In this document: one piece after another, positions 51,968-61,424 of the stretch
Numbering within the stretch: position 1 is the first letter of the stretch
Layout of the letters: every line of letters starts with the position of its first letter
Assembly (NCBI GenBank): GCA_000799755.1
Contig: JUHI01000002.1
Location: 1 to 64,000 of the forward strand
Length of the DNA: 64,000 nt
Source of the DNA: Martinezella tropici
GTDB lineage: Bacteria; Pseudomonadota; Alphaproteobacteria; Rhizobiales; Rhizobiaceae
Direction of reading: 5' to 3'
Position numbers and translations under genes: made by a program
The notes under the pieces: model-generated
The model's input: only the letters and a program-made list of their open reading frames with translations
Databases searched by the model: none
What the model was told of the DNA's origin: nothing

Positions 51968-52411
51968 ATGAGCGATCTCAAGCTAATGGCACTCGACACC
52001 GAGGACCTGGATGTCATCTCTGCCTATATGCAGGATAGCGTCTTCAAGGTCGGCGACATGTCCTTTGCGCCGAAGCAGGAGCAGTTTTCGCTCGCAGCCA
52101 ACCGTTTCGTCTGGGAGCAATCTGATCAGCGCCGCAAGCCTTACGAACGCCATCGTTCCGCGCTGGTGTTCAAGCGCGTCAAGGCTGTCCGCTCCAACGG
52201 CATCGACCGGCGCAAGCGCGACGAAGTGCTGTCGCTGCTCGCCATCCGCTTCGAACAGGCGGGCGAGGGGCCTGATGGCACGATCGAGCTTACCCTTGCC
52301 GCCAATGCCACGATCGCGCTCGATGTGGAATGCATCGAGGCCCAGCTTGCGGATATCGGCGGTGCTTGGGAAACGGCGCACAAGCCACGGCATCCGGACG
52401 CGGGTGAATAG
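51968..52411 (+). CDS. DUF2948 family protein
   Basis: A 147-residue protein with the family pattern LKLMALDTEDLDVISAYMQD at the N-terminus and FVWEQSDQRRKPYERHRSAL about a third of the way in. It has no known function, but is nearly always next to hisD in rhizobia and relatives, which fits here: hisD starts 57 bases downstream. ATG 51968 follows AAAGGACGA. Likely co-transcribed with hisD. Confidence 0.88.
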   Translation: MSDLKLMALDTEDLDVISAYMQDSVFKVGDMSFAPKQEQFSLAANRFVWEQSDQRRKPYERHRSALVFKRVKAVRSNGIDRRKRDEVLSLLAIRFEQAGEGPDGTIELTLAANATIALDVECIEAQLADIGGAWETAHKPRHPDAGE

Positions 52412-52467
52412 GTCGAGAACGGTTGGATACGACCGCTGAAGGCGGTCACGATGGAAGGGATATCATT

Positions 52468-53766
52468 TTGGCTATCTGGCTGGATCACGCGTCGGAAGGG
52501 TTCGAGCAGCAGTTCGCCGCATTCCTGACGACCAAGCGGGAAGTGTCCGAGGATGTGAATGCCGTGGTGCGCGGTATCATCGACGATGTGCGGGCACGCG
52601 GCGATGCCGCCCTTGCGGACTATTCCAAGAAGTTCGACGGCGTCGATTTTGCCACCACGCCGATGCGCGTCAGCGAAGCGGAGATCGATGCCGCGATTGA
52701 GGCCGTTCCGGCCGAAGTGCTTGGCGCACTGAAGGTCGCCGCCACCCGCATCGAATCGCATCATCGCCGGCAGCTGCCGAAGGACGATATCTACGAAGAC
52801 GATCTCGGCGTCGGTCTCGGCTCGCGCTGGACGGCAATCGAAGCGGTCGGCCTCTATGTGCCCGGCGGTACGGCAAGCTATCCGAGCTCGGTGCTGATGA
52901 ATGCCGTTCCGGCCAAGGTCGCCGGCGTCGACCGCATCGTCATCGTCGTGCCGGCCAAGGACGGTGCCATCAACCCAGCCGTGCTGGCGGCGGCCCGCAT
53001 GGCTGGCGTCGAGGAAATCTATCGTATTGGCGGCGCGCAGGCTGTTGCGGCGCTCGCCTATGGCACCGAGACGATCCAACCGGTCTATAAGATCACCGGC
53101 CCCGGCAACGCCTATGTGGCGGCCGCCAAGCGCCAGGTCTTCGGCACCGTCGGCATCGACATGATCGCCGGCCCGTCGGAAGTGCTCGTCATTGCCGACA
53201 GGAACAACGATCCGGACTGGATTGCCGCCGATCTGCTTGCCCAGGCCGAGCATGACGAAAGCGCGCAGTCGATCCTCATCACCGATGACGCCGAATTCGG
53301 CAAGGCCGTGGAAGCGGCGGTCGAGCGGCAGCTGAAGCAGCTCAGCCGCTCGCAGACGGCGGCAACGAGCTGGCGGGATTTCGGCGCGGTCATTCTCGTT
53401 TCCGATTTGAAGAAGGCCATTCCGCTTGCCAACCGCATCGCGGCCGAGCATCTGGAACTCGCGGTCAACGATCCCGAGCCGCTGCTTGAGGGCATCCGCA
53501 ACGCCGGCGCGATCTTCGTCGGCCGTCACACGCCCGAGGTGATCGGTGACTACGTTGGCGGTTCGAACCATGTGCTGCCGACGGCGCGTTCCGCCCGCTT
53601 TTCCTCCGGGCTTTCCGTGCTCGATTTCGTCAAGCGCACCTCGATCCTCCGGCTCGGGTCGGAGCAGCTTCGCGCCCTCGGGCCGGCGGCGATCGCGCTT
53701 GCCAATTCCGAGGGGCTGGATGCACATGCGCGATCGGTTGCGATCCGCCTCAATCTCGAGGGGTAA
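52468..53766 (+). CDS. hisD: Histidinol dehydrogenase
   Basis: A 432-residue enzyme that oxidises L-histidinol to L-histidine in two NAD steps, the end of histidine synthesis. Family motifs include GLYVPGGTASYPSSVLMNA, ITGPGNAYVAAAKRQVFG, AGPSEVLVIAD, AQAEHDESAQ and AEHLELAV. The start is taken as TTG 52468 (giving AIWLDHASEGFEQQ), with GGAAGGGA 8 bases before; ATG 52423 is in frame but adds 15 residues not seen in HisD proteins. The next gene starts 3 bases after the stop. Other his genes are elsewhere, the usual case in rhizobia. Confidence 0.93.
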   Translation: MAIWLDHASEGFEQQFAAFLTTKREVSEDVNAVVRGIIDDVRARGDAALADYSKKFDGVDFATTPMRVSEAEIDAAIEAVPAEVLGALKVAATRIESHHRRQLPKDDIYEDDLGVGLGSRWTAIEAVGLYVPGGTASYPSSVLMNAVPAKVAGVDRIVIVVPAKDGAINPAVLAAARMAGVEEIYRIGGAQAVAALAYGTETIQPVYKITGPGNAYVAAAKRQVFGTVGIDMIAGPSEVLVIADRNNDPDWIAADLLAQAEHDESAQSILITDDAEFGKAVEAAVERQLKQLSRSQTAATSWRDFGAVILVSDLKKAIPLANRIAAEHLELAVNDPEPLLEGIRNAGAIFVGRHTPEVIGDYVGGSNHVLPTARSARFSSGLSVLDFVKRTSILRLGSEQLRALGPAAIALANSEGLDAHARSVAIRLNLEG

Positions 53767-53769
53767 GGC

Positions 53770-54243
53770 ATGGCCAAGGGCGTCTTCCGGCTGAGCGATG
53801 TGGTCCTCGACGACACGATCGGCCGCTCGACGCCCGATGTCGAGCATGAGCGCGCCGTCGCCATTTTCGACCTGATCGAGGAAAACAGCTTTACACCCGC
53901 CGGGCATCAGGGCGGCCCCTATCTGCTCAACCTGTCGCTGGTCGACCAGAAGCTGGTCTTCGACATCCGCATGGAGGATGGCGCCGTCGTCGCCACCCAT
54001 ATCCTGTCGCTCACCCCCTTCCGCCGTATCGTGAAGGATTACTTCATGATCTGCGAGAGCTATTACGAGGCGATCCGTTCCGCGACGCCCAGCCGTATCG
54101 AGGCGATCGACATGGGTCGGCGCGGCATCCACAATGAAGGCTCCCAGACGCTGATGGACCGGCTGAACGGCAAGATCAGCGTGGATTTCGACACGGCGCG
54201 CCGGCTCTTCACGCTCGTCTGCGTGCTCTACTGGCGCGGGTGA
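53770..54243 (+). CDS. UPF0262 family protein
   Basis: A 157-residue protein with the UPF0262 pattern: [40 protein letters not shown] and [19 protein letters not shown]. The family is restricted mainly to alphaproteobacteria and of unknown role. It follows hisD by 3 bases and its stop overlaps or abuts the phosphatase gene, so all three are in one operon. No catalytic motif is visible. Confidence 0.9.
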   Translation: MAKGVFRLSDVVLDDTIGRSTPDVEHERAVAIFDLIEENSFTPAGHQGGPYLLNLSLVDQKLVFDIRMEDGAVVATHILSLTPFRRIVKDYFMICESYYEAIRSATPSRIEAIDMGRRGIHNEGSQTLMDRLNGKISVDFDTARRLFTLVCVLYWRG

Positions 54244-54248
54244 CTGCC

Positions 54249-54731
54249 ATGGACGAGCCGCAGGCGATCGAGCACAATGGTAGGTCGCCCGGGGGCAAAT
54301 CCCCCCGCGCCATCCTCTTCATGTGCGGCCTCAATGCCATCCGCTCGCCCATGGCCGAGGCGATGGCGCGCAGCATGTTGCCGCAGGGCACCTATATAGC
54401 CTCGGCCGGCGTGCGGGCCGGCGAGCGCAATCCTTTCGTCGATGTCGTGCTTGGCGAAATCGGGCTTTCGCTCGGCCGCCGGCAGCCGCAGACGCTGGAG
54501 GAGCTGGAGGATGATTTCTTCGACATCATCATCACGCTGTCTCCCGAGGCACATCATGCCGCGCTGGAATTGACGCGATCGAACGCCATCGACGTCATCT
54601 ACTGGCCGACGATGGACCCCTCCGCGACGGACGGGACGCGTGAGCAGGTTCTCGATGCCTATCGCGAGGTGAGGGACTATCTTTTGGGCCTGATCGAGAG
54701 CAGGCTGGTGGAACATCGCGGCTCGCTTTAG
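54249..54731 (+). CDS. Low-molecular-weight protein tyrosine phosphatase-like protein
   Basis: A 160-residue protein with the LMW phosphatase loop C-x5-R-S: Cys26, Arg32 and Ser33 in MCGLNAIRSPMAEA, and the general acid Asp in WPTMDPS. It could dephosphorylate tyrosine or arsenate-type substrates. Two starts are possible: GTG 54240, which overlaps the UPF0262 stop as GTGA, or ATG 54249 used here. It closes the hisD operon; infA follows after 143 bases with its own promoter-like region. Confidence 0.86.
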   Translation: MDEPQAIEHNGRSPGGKSPRAILFMCGLNAIRSPMAEAMARSMLPQGTYIASAGVRAGERNPFVDVVLGEIGLSLGRRQPQTLEELEDDFFDIIITLSPEAHHAALELTRSNAIDVIYWPTMDPSATDGTREQVLDAYREVRDYLLGLIESRLVEHRGSL

Positions 54732-54874
54732 AGCTGCAAATGAAACAAATGCAGAAACCCTTATCAACGAGGTTCACAAAACCGCGATGATTGTGTAGTT
54801 TCCGCGCAAATTTCCGGCGACCCCCGCTTTTTTGGCATGGGCGCCGACCCCAACCGACAGGAAAAGAAGCTTTA

Positions 54875-55093
54875 ATGCCGAAAGAAGAAGTCCTCGAATT
54901 TCCCGGTGTCGTCACCGAACTCCTGCCGAACGCGACCTTTCGCGTGAAGCTGGAAAACGAGCACGAGATCATCGCCCACACCGCGGGCCGCATGCGCAAG
55001 AACCGTATCCGCGTTCTGGCGGGCGACAAGGTGCTGGTGGAAATGACCCCTTACGACCTGACCAAGGGCCGCATCACCTACCGTTTCAAGTAA
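54875..55093 (+). CDS. infA: Translation initiation factor IF-1
   Basis: A 72-residue S1-fold protein covering the full IF-1 length: [40 protein letters not shown] and [15 protein letters not shown]. It binds the ribosomal A site during initiation. The frame extends upstream to 54791, but the family starts at the ATG used here. It is followed by maf and yacG, a conserved order in rhizobia. Confidence 0.97.
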   Translation: MPKEEVLEFPGVVTELLPNATFRVKLENEHEIIAHTAGRMRKNRIRVLAGDKVLVEMTPYDLTKGRITYRFK

Positions 55094-55171
55094 TCAGCCG
55101 CTCGTTGGAGCCGCTGATCCCGGGTCATGCTCCAAGCCGGTTCTCATTCCCGCATGACAGGTCGAGGTCTG

Positions 55172-55792
55172 ATGGCGTTGAAACACAAGCTGATACTGGC
55201 CTCCGGATCGCCACGTCGCGTCGAGCTCCTGCATCAGTCAGGCATCGAGCCGGCGCGGCTCATGCCGATGGATATCGACGAGACGCCGAAGAAATCGGAG
55301 CATCCGCGCTCGCTGGCGCGGCGGCTTTCGGCCGAGAAGGGCGAGGCGGCCTTTGCTGCCGTCAAGAGCGATGCCGCCTGGCTGGGAAGCTATATTCTCT
55401 CCGCCGACACGGTCGTCGCCGTCGGGCGGCGCATCCTGCCGAAGGCGGAGTTCGTCGATGAGGCCTCCGCGGCTCTGCATCTGCTCTCCGGCCGCGGCCA
55501 TGTCGTCTATACGGGCATCTGCCTGATCACGCCGGACCGCAAGCTGCGTCAGAAGGTCGTGGAAACCAAGGTGCGCTTCAAGCGGCTCTCCGGCCGCGAC
55601 ATCGAAATGTATCTCGCCTCCGGCCAATGGCGCGGCAAGGCCGGCGCTTACGGCATACAGGGGCTTGCTGGCTCCTTCGTGCAGAAACTTGTCGGTTCCT
55701 ACACAAATGTCGTCGGATTGCCGCTTTATGAAACCATGCTGCTGCTGACGGGCGAGGGATTCGACGTCCATGCCGGATGGCAGGAAGGATAG
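55172..55792 (+). CDS. maf: Maf-like nucleoside triphosphate pyrophosphatase
   Basis: A 206-residue Maf-family protein with the phosphate motif [14 protein letters not shown] (residues 8-21), catalytic Asp in SADTVVAVG, and [12 protein letters not shown] further on. It hydrolyses non-canonical or methylated nucleotides (dTTP/UTP-type) and can slow septum formation. ATG 55172 follows CGAGG; longer starts at 55127 are less likely. It precedes yacG by 5 bases in the same operon. Confidence 0.93.
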   Translation: MALKHKLILASGSPRRVELLHQSGIEPARLMPMDIDETPKKSEHPRSLARRLSAEKGEAAFAAVKSDAAWLGSYILSADTVVAVGRRILPKAEFVDEASAALHLLSGRGHVVYTGICLITPDRKLRQKVVETKVRFKRLSGRDIEMYLASGQWRGKAGAYGIQGLAGSFVQKLVGSYTNVVGLPLYETMLLLTGEGFDVHAGWQEG

Positions 55793-55797
55793 AGTTC

Positions 55798-56013
55798 ATG
55801 ACGAAGGCTGAAGAGATCAAGGTCGGTTCGAAGGTCGAGCCGCTGCGCAAGACGCGTCCCTGCGCCGAATGCGGCCATCCTTCGGTGCGCGAGCACTATC
55901 CCTTCTGCTCGGATCGCTGCCGCTCCGTCGATCTTTCCCGATGGCTCAACGGCTCCTACGCCATCCCTGTGACCGAGGACGAGACGAAGGCCGACGGCTC
56001 CGATCGGGACTGA
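55798..56013 (+). CDS. yacG: DNA gyrase inhibitor YacG (zinc ribbon)
   Basis: A 71-residue zinc protein with four cysteine ligands Cys22, Cys25, Cys37 and Cys41 in CAECG and FCSDRC, then the family segment RSVDLSRWLNGSYAIP. YacG binds GyrB and inhibits gyrase. ATG 55798 has AGGAAGGAT upstream and lies 5 bases after maf, ending the conserved block before tRNA-Phe. Confidence 0.94.
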   Translation: MTKAEEIKVGSKVEPLRKTRPCAECGHPSVREHYPFCSDRCRSVDLSRWLNGSYAIPVTEDETKADGSDRD

Positions 56014-56208
56014 AGGTGTTTTCCAAAGGGCTTCCGCCTTGTGAACCCTTTCATTTTGTTCGCGAATTGGCAAAATTCGATTTCCTGTCAAAAAAGAGTC
56101 ATTTGCTGCTGGACATGGCCGAACAAGATGCTATAACCCCGCTCGCTTCCGGGGCGAACCAACCGCCCAGCGCCTTCCAAGGCTCTTCCTTCGACGCGAA
56201 GCTCGGAT

Positions 56209-56284
56209 GCCCAGATAGCTCAGTTGGTAGAGCAGCGGATTGAAAATCCGCGTGTCGCTGGTTCGATTCCGGCTCTGGGCACCA
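56209..56284 (+). tRNA. tRNA-Phe (GAA)
   Basis: A complete 76-nt cloverleaf with encoded CCA. The acceptor GCCCAGA pairs with TCTGGGC; the anticodon loop TTGAAAA holds GAA; the T arm is standard. A TCTTTT run follows the CCA end and may end the transcript. Confidence 0.97.
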
Positions 56285-56620
56285 TCTTTTCTCCCCAATC
56301 GTGCTGACAATGAAGCCCGACGCTGGCTTCGAACAATTCTTTCGTGAGATCGGTTATTCTTGTGAGCAAACGGCCAATAAGCTCATCGAGGTTGCATCGC
56401 GCCTGGCGTGCTGTCCGTAATCGCAACAATCTTTAGGTTGTGTTTCATTAATTCGGTGTACGACCCCATCAAGATATTGATGACATTTGGAATCAAGCGT
56501 ACGAATTATTGACAGATCACCTATTGATTCGAAGCGAGTCATACCGCACCTTAGATATAGCGGGATAAGTGATCTCGTTAAGTCCAGCGTTTATTTGCAA
56601 TAGCAAGCTAACGGGGCGCC
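56285..56620. other. AT-rich gene-free region after tRNA-Phe
   Basis: These 336 bases hold no supported gene. The part nearest prkA (about 56440-56610) is clearly AT-richer than the flanks and should contain the prkA promoter; a TTGACA at 56510-56515 is visible but no good -10 follows at the usual distance. Small frames on both strands read partly as antisense of the tRNA. Being just past a tRNA 3' end, it is also a site where integrated elements are often lost or gained. Confidence 0.5.
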
Positions 56621-58567
56621 ATGTTAAACAACGATGTTCTATTCAACACATTCGCCCGTTCTTTCGAAGCACGGCGCGAAGTCGAGATGTCATTTTCCGA
56701 ATACCTGGAAGGGTGCCGGGATGACCCGCTCATGTACGCGAATGCGGCTGAGCGATTGCTCGCAGCGATGGGTGAACCCTTGCTGATCGATACGGCCAAG
56801 GACACACGACTTGGGCGCATCTTCATGAACCGGACCATCCGGACTTATCCGGCTTTTTCGGGCTTCTTCGGCATGGAAGAGACGATCGAACGCATCGTCG
56901 CCTTCTTCCGCCATGCGGCTCAGGGGCTGGAGGAGCGCAAGCAGATCCTCTATCTGCTCGGGCCCGTCGGCGGCGGCAAGTCTTCGCTCGCGGAACGCTT
57001 GAAATCGTTGATGGAAGTCCATCCGATCCATGTGCTCAAGGCTGGAAACGAGCTGAGTCCGGTCTTCGAAAGTCCGCTCAGCCTGTTCGATCCCGTCACC
57101 ATGGGGCCGATGATCGAGGAGCGCTATGGCATTCCCCGCCGGCGCCTGACCGGGCTCATGAGCCCGTGGTGCCTGAAACGGCTGGAAGAGTTCGAAGGCG
57201 ATATCTCCCGCTTCCGCGTCGTCAGATTGCAGCCCTCCAGGCTGCGGCAAATCGCCGTCGCCAAGACGGAGCCGGGCGACGAGAACAACCAGGACATCTC
57301 CTCGCTGGTCGGCAAGGTGGATATCCGCAAGCTCGAAAGCCTCGCGCAGAACGATCCGGACGCCTACAGCTATTCCGGTGCATTGAACCGCGCCAATCAG
57401 GGCATTCTCGAATTCGTCGAAATGTTCAAAGCGCCGATCAAGATGCTGCATCCGCTGCTGACAGCGACACAGGAAGGCAACTATATCGGCACTGAAAACA
57501 TCGGTGCGATACCCTTCTCCGGCATCATTCTGGCTCACTCCAACGAGTCTGAATGGCAGACATTTAAGGCCAACAAGAACAATGAGGCGTTCATCGACCG
57601 CATCTGCGTCGTGAAGGTGCCCTATTGCCTGCGGGTCACCGAAGAGCAGAAGATCTACGAGAAGCTGATCGAGGAATCCGAACTTAGCGATGCGCCCTGC
57701 GCACCGTCGACGCTCGAAACACTCGCCCGCTTCACGGTTCTGACGCGGCTTTCCAAGCACGAGAATTCGACGGCCTTCTCCAAGCTTCGGGTCTATGATG
57801 GCGAGAGCCTGAAAGAAACCGATCCGAGAGCTCGCAGCGTGCAGGAATATCGCGACTCCGCCGGTGTCGACGAAGGTATGGACGGGGCTTCCACCCGCTT
57901 TGCCTTCAAGGTTCTGGCGGCGACCTTCAACTACGATACGACCGAAGTCGGCGCGGATCCGGTGCATCTGATGTATATGCTGGAGCAGTCGATCCGCCGT
58001 GAGCAACTGCCGCTTGAAACGGAGAAGCTCTATATCGAGTTCATCAAGAGCGAACTGGGACCGCGCTATGCGGAGTTCATCGGCAACGAGATCCAGAAGG
58101 CCTATCTGGAATCCTATGCGGATTACGGCCAGAACCTTTTCGATCGCTATGTCGACTATGCCGACGCGTGGATCGAGGATGTGGACTTCAAGGACCCGGA
58201 TACGGGCCAGCTTCTTGACCGCGAGCTTCTGAACCAGGAGCTCACCAAGATCGAAAAGCCGGCCGGCATCGCCAATCCGAAGGACTTTCGCAACGAGATC
58301 GTCAAGTTCTGCCTGCGGGCACGGGCAAGCCACGGCGGCAAGAACCCGTCTTGGACCAGCTACGAGAAGATTCGCGAAGTCATCGAAAAGCGGATGTTCT
58401 CCCAGGTCGAGGACCTTCTGCCCGTCATCTCGTTCGGATCGAAGAAGGATGGCGAATCGGAAAAGAAACATGGCGAATTCGTCGAGCGCATGGTCGCGCG
58501 GGGCTATACCGAGCGCCAGGTTCGGCGGCTTGTGGAATGGTACATGCGTGTGAAACAGGCTGGATGA
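56621..58567 (+). CDS. prkA: PrkA family serine protein kinase
   Basis: A 648-residue AAA-type kinase, full length for PrkA/YeaG. Walker A is at 114-121 (GPVGGGKS) in an AAA+ domain; the N-terminus EMSFSEYLEGCRDDPLMYAN and a C-terminal kinase-type domain (about 430-640) are typical. It is the first of three genes (prkA, yeaH, spoVR) that form one stress-response unit in many bacteria; E. coli yeaG-yeaH respond to nitrogen starvation and stationary phase. yeaH begins 18 bases later. It has no other regulator adjacent. Confidence 0.95.
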   Translation: MLNNDVLFNTFARSFEARREVEMSFSEYLEGCRDDPLMYANAAERLLAAMGEPLLIDTAKDTRLGRIFMNRTIRTYPAFSGFFGMEETIERIVAFFRHAAQGLEERKQILYLLGPVGGGKSSLAERLKSLMEVHPIHVLKAGNELSPVFESPLSLFDPVTMGPMIEERYGIPRRRLTGLMSPWCLKRLEEFEGDISRFRVVRLQPSRLRQIAVAKTEPGDENNQDISSLVGKVDIRKLESLAQNDPDAYSYSGALNRANQGILEFVEMFKAPIKMLHPLLTATQEGNYIGTENIGAIPFSGIILAHSNESEWQTFKANKNNEAFIDRICVVKVPYCLRVTEEQKIYEKLIEESELSDAPCAPSTLETLARFTVLTRLSKHENSTAFSKLRVYDGESLKETDPRARSVQEYRDSAGVDEGMDGASTRFAFKVLAATFNYDTTEVGADPVHLMYMLEQSIRREQLPLETEKLYIEFIKSELGPRYAEFIGNEIQKAYLESYADYGQNLFDRYVDYADAWIEDVDFKDPDTGQLLDRELLNQELTKIEKPAGIANPKDFRNEIVKFCLRARASHGGKNPSWTSYEKIREVIEKRMFSQVEDLLPVISFGSKKDGESEKKHGEFVERMVARGYTERQVRRLVEWYMRVKQAG

Positions 58568-58585
58568 GCCACCAAGGAAGAAGGA

Positions 58586-59854
58586 ATGCACATTGTTGAC
58601 AGACGCCTGAATCCAGGCGGAAAAAGTCTAGAAAATCGTCAACGATTTTTGCGAAGAGCAAAAGCGCTGGTGCAGAGAGCGGTCTATGAATCCTCTCAAA
58701 AACGCGACATTCAGGACATTCTGAAGGGTGGCGAAATCAGCATTCCCCTAGATGGAACCGAGGAGCCTCGGTTCCATCGCGGCCCCGAGGGGCTGAAGGA
58801 ACATATTCTTCCCGGTAACAAGGACTTCATAGAAGGCGATGTGCTTCCCCGCCCGGAAGGCGGCGGCGGCAAGCCGAAGGCCGGCGGCGACGGCACCGGC
58901 GAGGATGCCTTCCGCTTCATTCTGACGCGCGACGAATTCCTCGATCTTTTCCTCGACGATCTCGAATTGCCCGATCTCGCCAAGCGGCGGCTGATATCCG
59001 CCGACCAGATCAATCCGGTGCGCTCTGGCTATTCGGTGACGGGGTCGCCGGCCAACCTCGCCATCAACCGCACGATGCGGCTTGCCATGATGCGCCGCGT
59101 TGCGCTGCACCGTCCAAAGCCGGAAACGGTTGAGAAGCTCATCGAAGAGGCGGAGGAATGCACGGACGAAACGCGCCGCGCCCAACTCGAAGCCGAGATC
59201 AAGATGCTGGAATCGAAAGTCCGGCGCATCCCCTACATCGATCCGATCGATATCCGCTATCGCCGGTTCGAGAACGAGCCGAAGCCGGTTGCGCAGGCCG
59301 TCATGTTTTGCCTGATGGACGTTTCCGGCTCGATGACGGAGCACATGAAGGATCTCGCCAAGCGCTTCTACATGCTGCTCTACATCTTCCTGACCCGGCA
59401 GTATCGCCGCGTCGAGATCGTTTTCATCCGCCATACTGATGTGGCGGAAGAGGTGGACGAGGAGACCTTCTTCCGCAGCCCGGCAACGGGCGGTACCCAG
59501 GTTTCGAGCGCGCTCGAGGCGATGCGGGGGATCGTGCGCGACCGCTTCCCGGCCTCGGACTGGAACATCTATGCGGCACAGGCATCGGATGGCGACAACG
59601 CCTATTCCGACAATGCGACGACGGCTGCGCTGATGACGAGCGAGATCCTGCCCGTCTGTCAGTATTTCGCCTATCTCGAAGTCGGGGAGTCGCGCAGCGT
59701 CGCGATTTCGTCCGGCTCGGCGATCTGGTCGCTCTATGAGCGGATGCAGGCGGGGTGGCCAATGCTTTCCATGCGGCGTGTCAGCGATCGCAGCCAGATC
59801 TATCCGGTCTTCCACGATCTGTTCCAGCGGCGTACGGCGGAAACAAGGAGCTGA
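58586..59854 (+). CDS. yeaH: YeaH/YhbH family protein (DUF444)
   Basis: A 422-residue protein with the DUF444 N-terminus (HIVDRRLNPGGKSLENRQRF) and a von Willebrand A-like domain from about residue 235. The metal site DxSxS is at Asp245 in DVSGSM, followed by MKDLAKRFYMLLYIFLTRQY and FFRSPATGGTQVSSALEAM. It is the usual partner of PrkA. It begins 18 bases after prkA with AAGAAGG before the ATG, and spoVR starts 2 bases after its stop, so all three are co-transcribed. Confidence 0.94.
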   Translation: MHIVDRRLNPGGKSLENRQRFLRRAKALVQRAVYESSQKRDIQDILKGGEISIPLDGTEEPRFHRGPEGLKEHILPGNKDFIEGDVLPRPEGGGGKPKAGGDGTGEDAFRFILTRDEFLDLFLDDLELPDLAKRRLISADQINPVRSGYSVTGSPANLAINRTMRLAMMRRVALHRPKPETVEKLIEEAEECTDETRRAQLEAEIKMLESKVRRIPYIDPIDIRYRRFENEPKPVAQAVMFCLMDVSGSMTEHMKDLAKRFYMLLYIFLTRQYRRVEIVFIRHTDVAEEVDEETFFRSPATGGTQVSSALEAMRGIVRDRFPASDWNIYAAQASDGDNAYSDNATTAALMTSEILPVCQYFAYLEVGESRSVAISSGSAIWSLYERMQAGWPMLSMRRVSDRSQIYPVFHDLFQRRTAETRS

Positions 59855-59856
59855 AG

Positions 59857-61407
59857 ATGGCGAAGAAGGCATCGATGGAGCGGCTTTTCGAAGGCGCGGA
59901 CTGGGATTTCGCCACCATCCAGCGGATTCACAATGCCTGCGAGAAGATCGCCGTCAACGAGCTTGGTCTCGATGTCTATCCGAACCAGATCGAGATCATC
60001 ACCGCCGAGCAGATGCTCGACGTCTATTCCTCGATCGGCATGCCGCTCTTCTACAAGCACTGGTCCTTCGGCAAGCATTTCGCCCATCACGAGGCCTTCT
60101 ATCGCAAGGGGCTGCGCGGTCTTGCCTATGAGATCGTCATCAACAGCTCGCCCTGCATCTCCTATCTGATGGAGGAGAATACCGCGACGATGCAGGCGCT
60201 CGTCATCGCGCATGCCGCCTTTGGCCATAATCATTTCTTCAAGAACAACTATCTCTTCAAGCTCTGGACAGACGCAGAGGGCATTCTCGACTATCTCAAC
60301 TTCGCCAAGAGCTATGTCGCGCGCTGCGAGGAGCGCTACGGCCACGCCGCCGTCGAACGCACGCTCGATGCCGCGCATGCGCTGATGTCTCACGGCGTTC
60401 ATCGCTATGCCGGCAAGAAGACGCCTGATCTGCGCGACGAGGAGAAGCGCGAGCGCGAGCGGCGCGAATATGACGAGAAGATCTTCAACGACCTCTGGCG
60501 CACGGTTCCGACCGGCCACAGCAAAAAAAATCTCGATCTCGATCTGGAGCGCCGACGCTCACTCGCCGGCCTGCCGCAGGAAAATATCCTCTATTTCTTG
60601 GAGAAGATGGCGCCGCGCCTGAAGCCCTGGCAGCGCGAGATCATCCGCATCGTCCGGCACGTGGCGCAATATTTCTATCCGCAGAGCCAGACCAAGGTGA
60701 TGAACGAGGGCACTGCGACCTACGTGCACTACCGCATCATGACGCGGCTGCACGAACTCGGCGGTATCGGCGACGGCGATTTTCTGGAATTCCTGAAATC
60801 GCATACCAATGTGGTCTTCCAGCCGACCTTCAACGATCCCCGCTATTCCGGTCTCAACCCTTATGCGATCGGTTTTGCCATGATGCAGGACATCGAGCGC
60901 ATCGTGACGAGGCCGGAAGAGGAGGATCGGCAGTGGTTCCCGGATATCGCCGGCACCGGCGATGCCATGGCTGTCTTGCGCGACCTCTGGGCGAACTATC
61001 GCGACGAGAGTTTCGTTTCGCAATTCCTGAGCCCGCATCTGATGCGCAAGATGCGGATGTTCCAGCTGACCGACGATCCGGAGGAGGAAGAGGGGCTGAG
61101 GGTCGCCGCCATTCACGACGAGCGCGGCTATCGCCGTATCCGGCGGGAGCTGGCCCGGCAATATGATGTCGGCTGGATCGATCCGCATATCGAGATCGTC
61201 GATGTCGACCTTGCCGGCGACCGGCGGCTTCTGCTGAAGCACACGGTGCTGAATGGCGCAATGCTCGACGATATGGATGCCAAGCGCGTGTTGCAGCACC
61301 TGGCTGATCTCTGGAGCTACGACGTGCTGATGCAGGAAGTCGACCGCTCCGGCGCGGTGCTTCGCGATCATCTCGTCCACCCGCGCGCCTCGGCGCTTGC
61401 GGCGTAA
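59857..61407 (+). CDS. spoVR: SpoVR family protein
   Basis: A 516-residue SpoVR/YcgB protein with the family segments GMPLFYKHWSFGKHFAHHEA, MEENTATMQALVIAHAAFGH and MNEGTATYVHYRIMTRLHEL, and a histidine-rich conserved core. SpoVR is needed for cortex formation in Bacillus, but in non-sporulating bacteria it joins the PrkA/YeaH stress unit; its biochemical role is unknown. AAGGAG precedes the ATG. It is convergent with the MFS gene with only 17 bases between stops. Confidence 0.94.
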   Translation: MAKKASMERLFEGADWDFATIQRIHNACEKIAVNELGLDVYPNQIEIITAEQMLDVYSSIGMPLFYKHWSFGKHFAHHEAFYRKGLRGLAYEIVINSSPCISYLMEENTATMQALVIAHAAFGHNHFFKNNYLFKLWTDAEGILDYLNFAKSYVARCEERYGHAAVERTLDAAHALMSHGVHRYAGKKTPDLRDEEKRERERREYDEKIFNDLWRTVPTGHSKKNLDLDLERRRSLAGLPQENILYFLEKMAPRLKPWQREIIRIVRHVAQYFYPQSQTKVMNEGTATYVHYRIMTRLHELGGIGDGDFLEFLKSHTNVVFQPTFNDPRYSGLNPYAIGFAMMQDIERIVTRPEEEDRQWFPDIAGTGDAMAVLRDLWANYRDESFVSQFLSPHLMRKMRMFQLTDDPEEEEGLRVAAIHDERGYRRIRRELARQYDVGWIDPHIEIVDVDLAGDRRLLLKHTVLNGAMLDDMDAKRVLQHLADLWSYDVLMQEVDRSGAVLRDHLVHPRASALAA

Positions 61408-61424
61408 AAATCTCTATCCCTGCA

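Noticed and set aside
56220..56429. Minus-strand 69-codon frame beside tRNA-Phe
   Set aside because: It contains the antisense translation of tRNA-Phe, a common false gene call.
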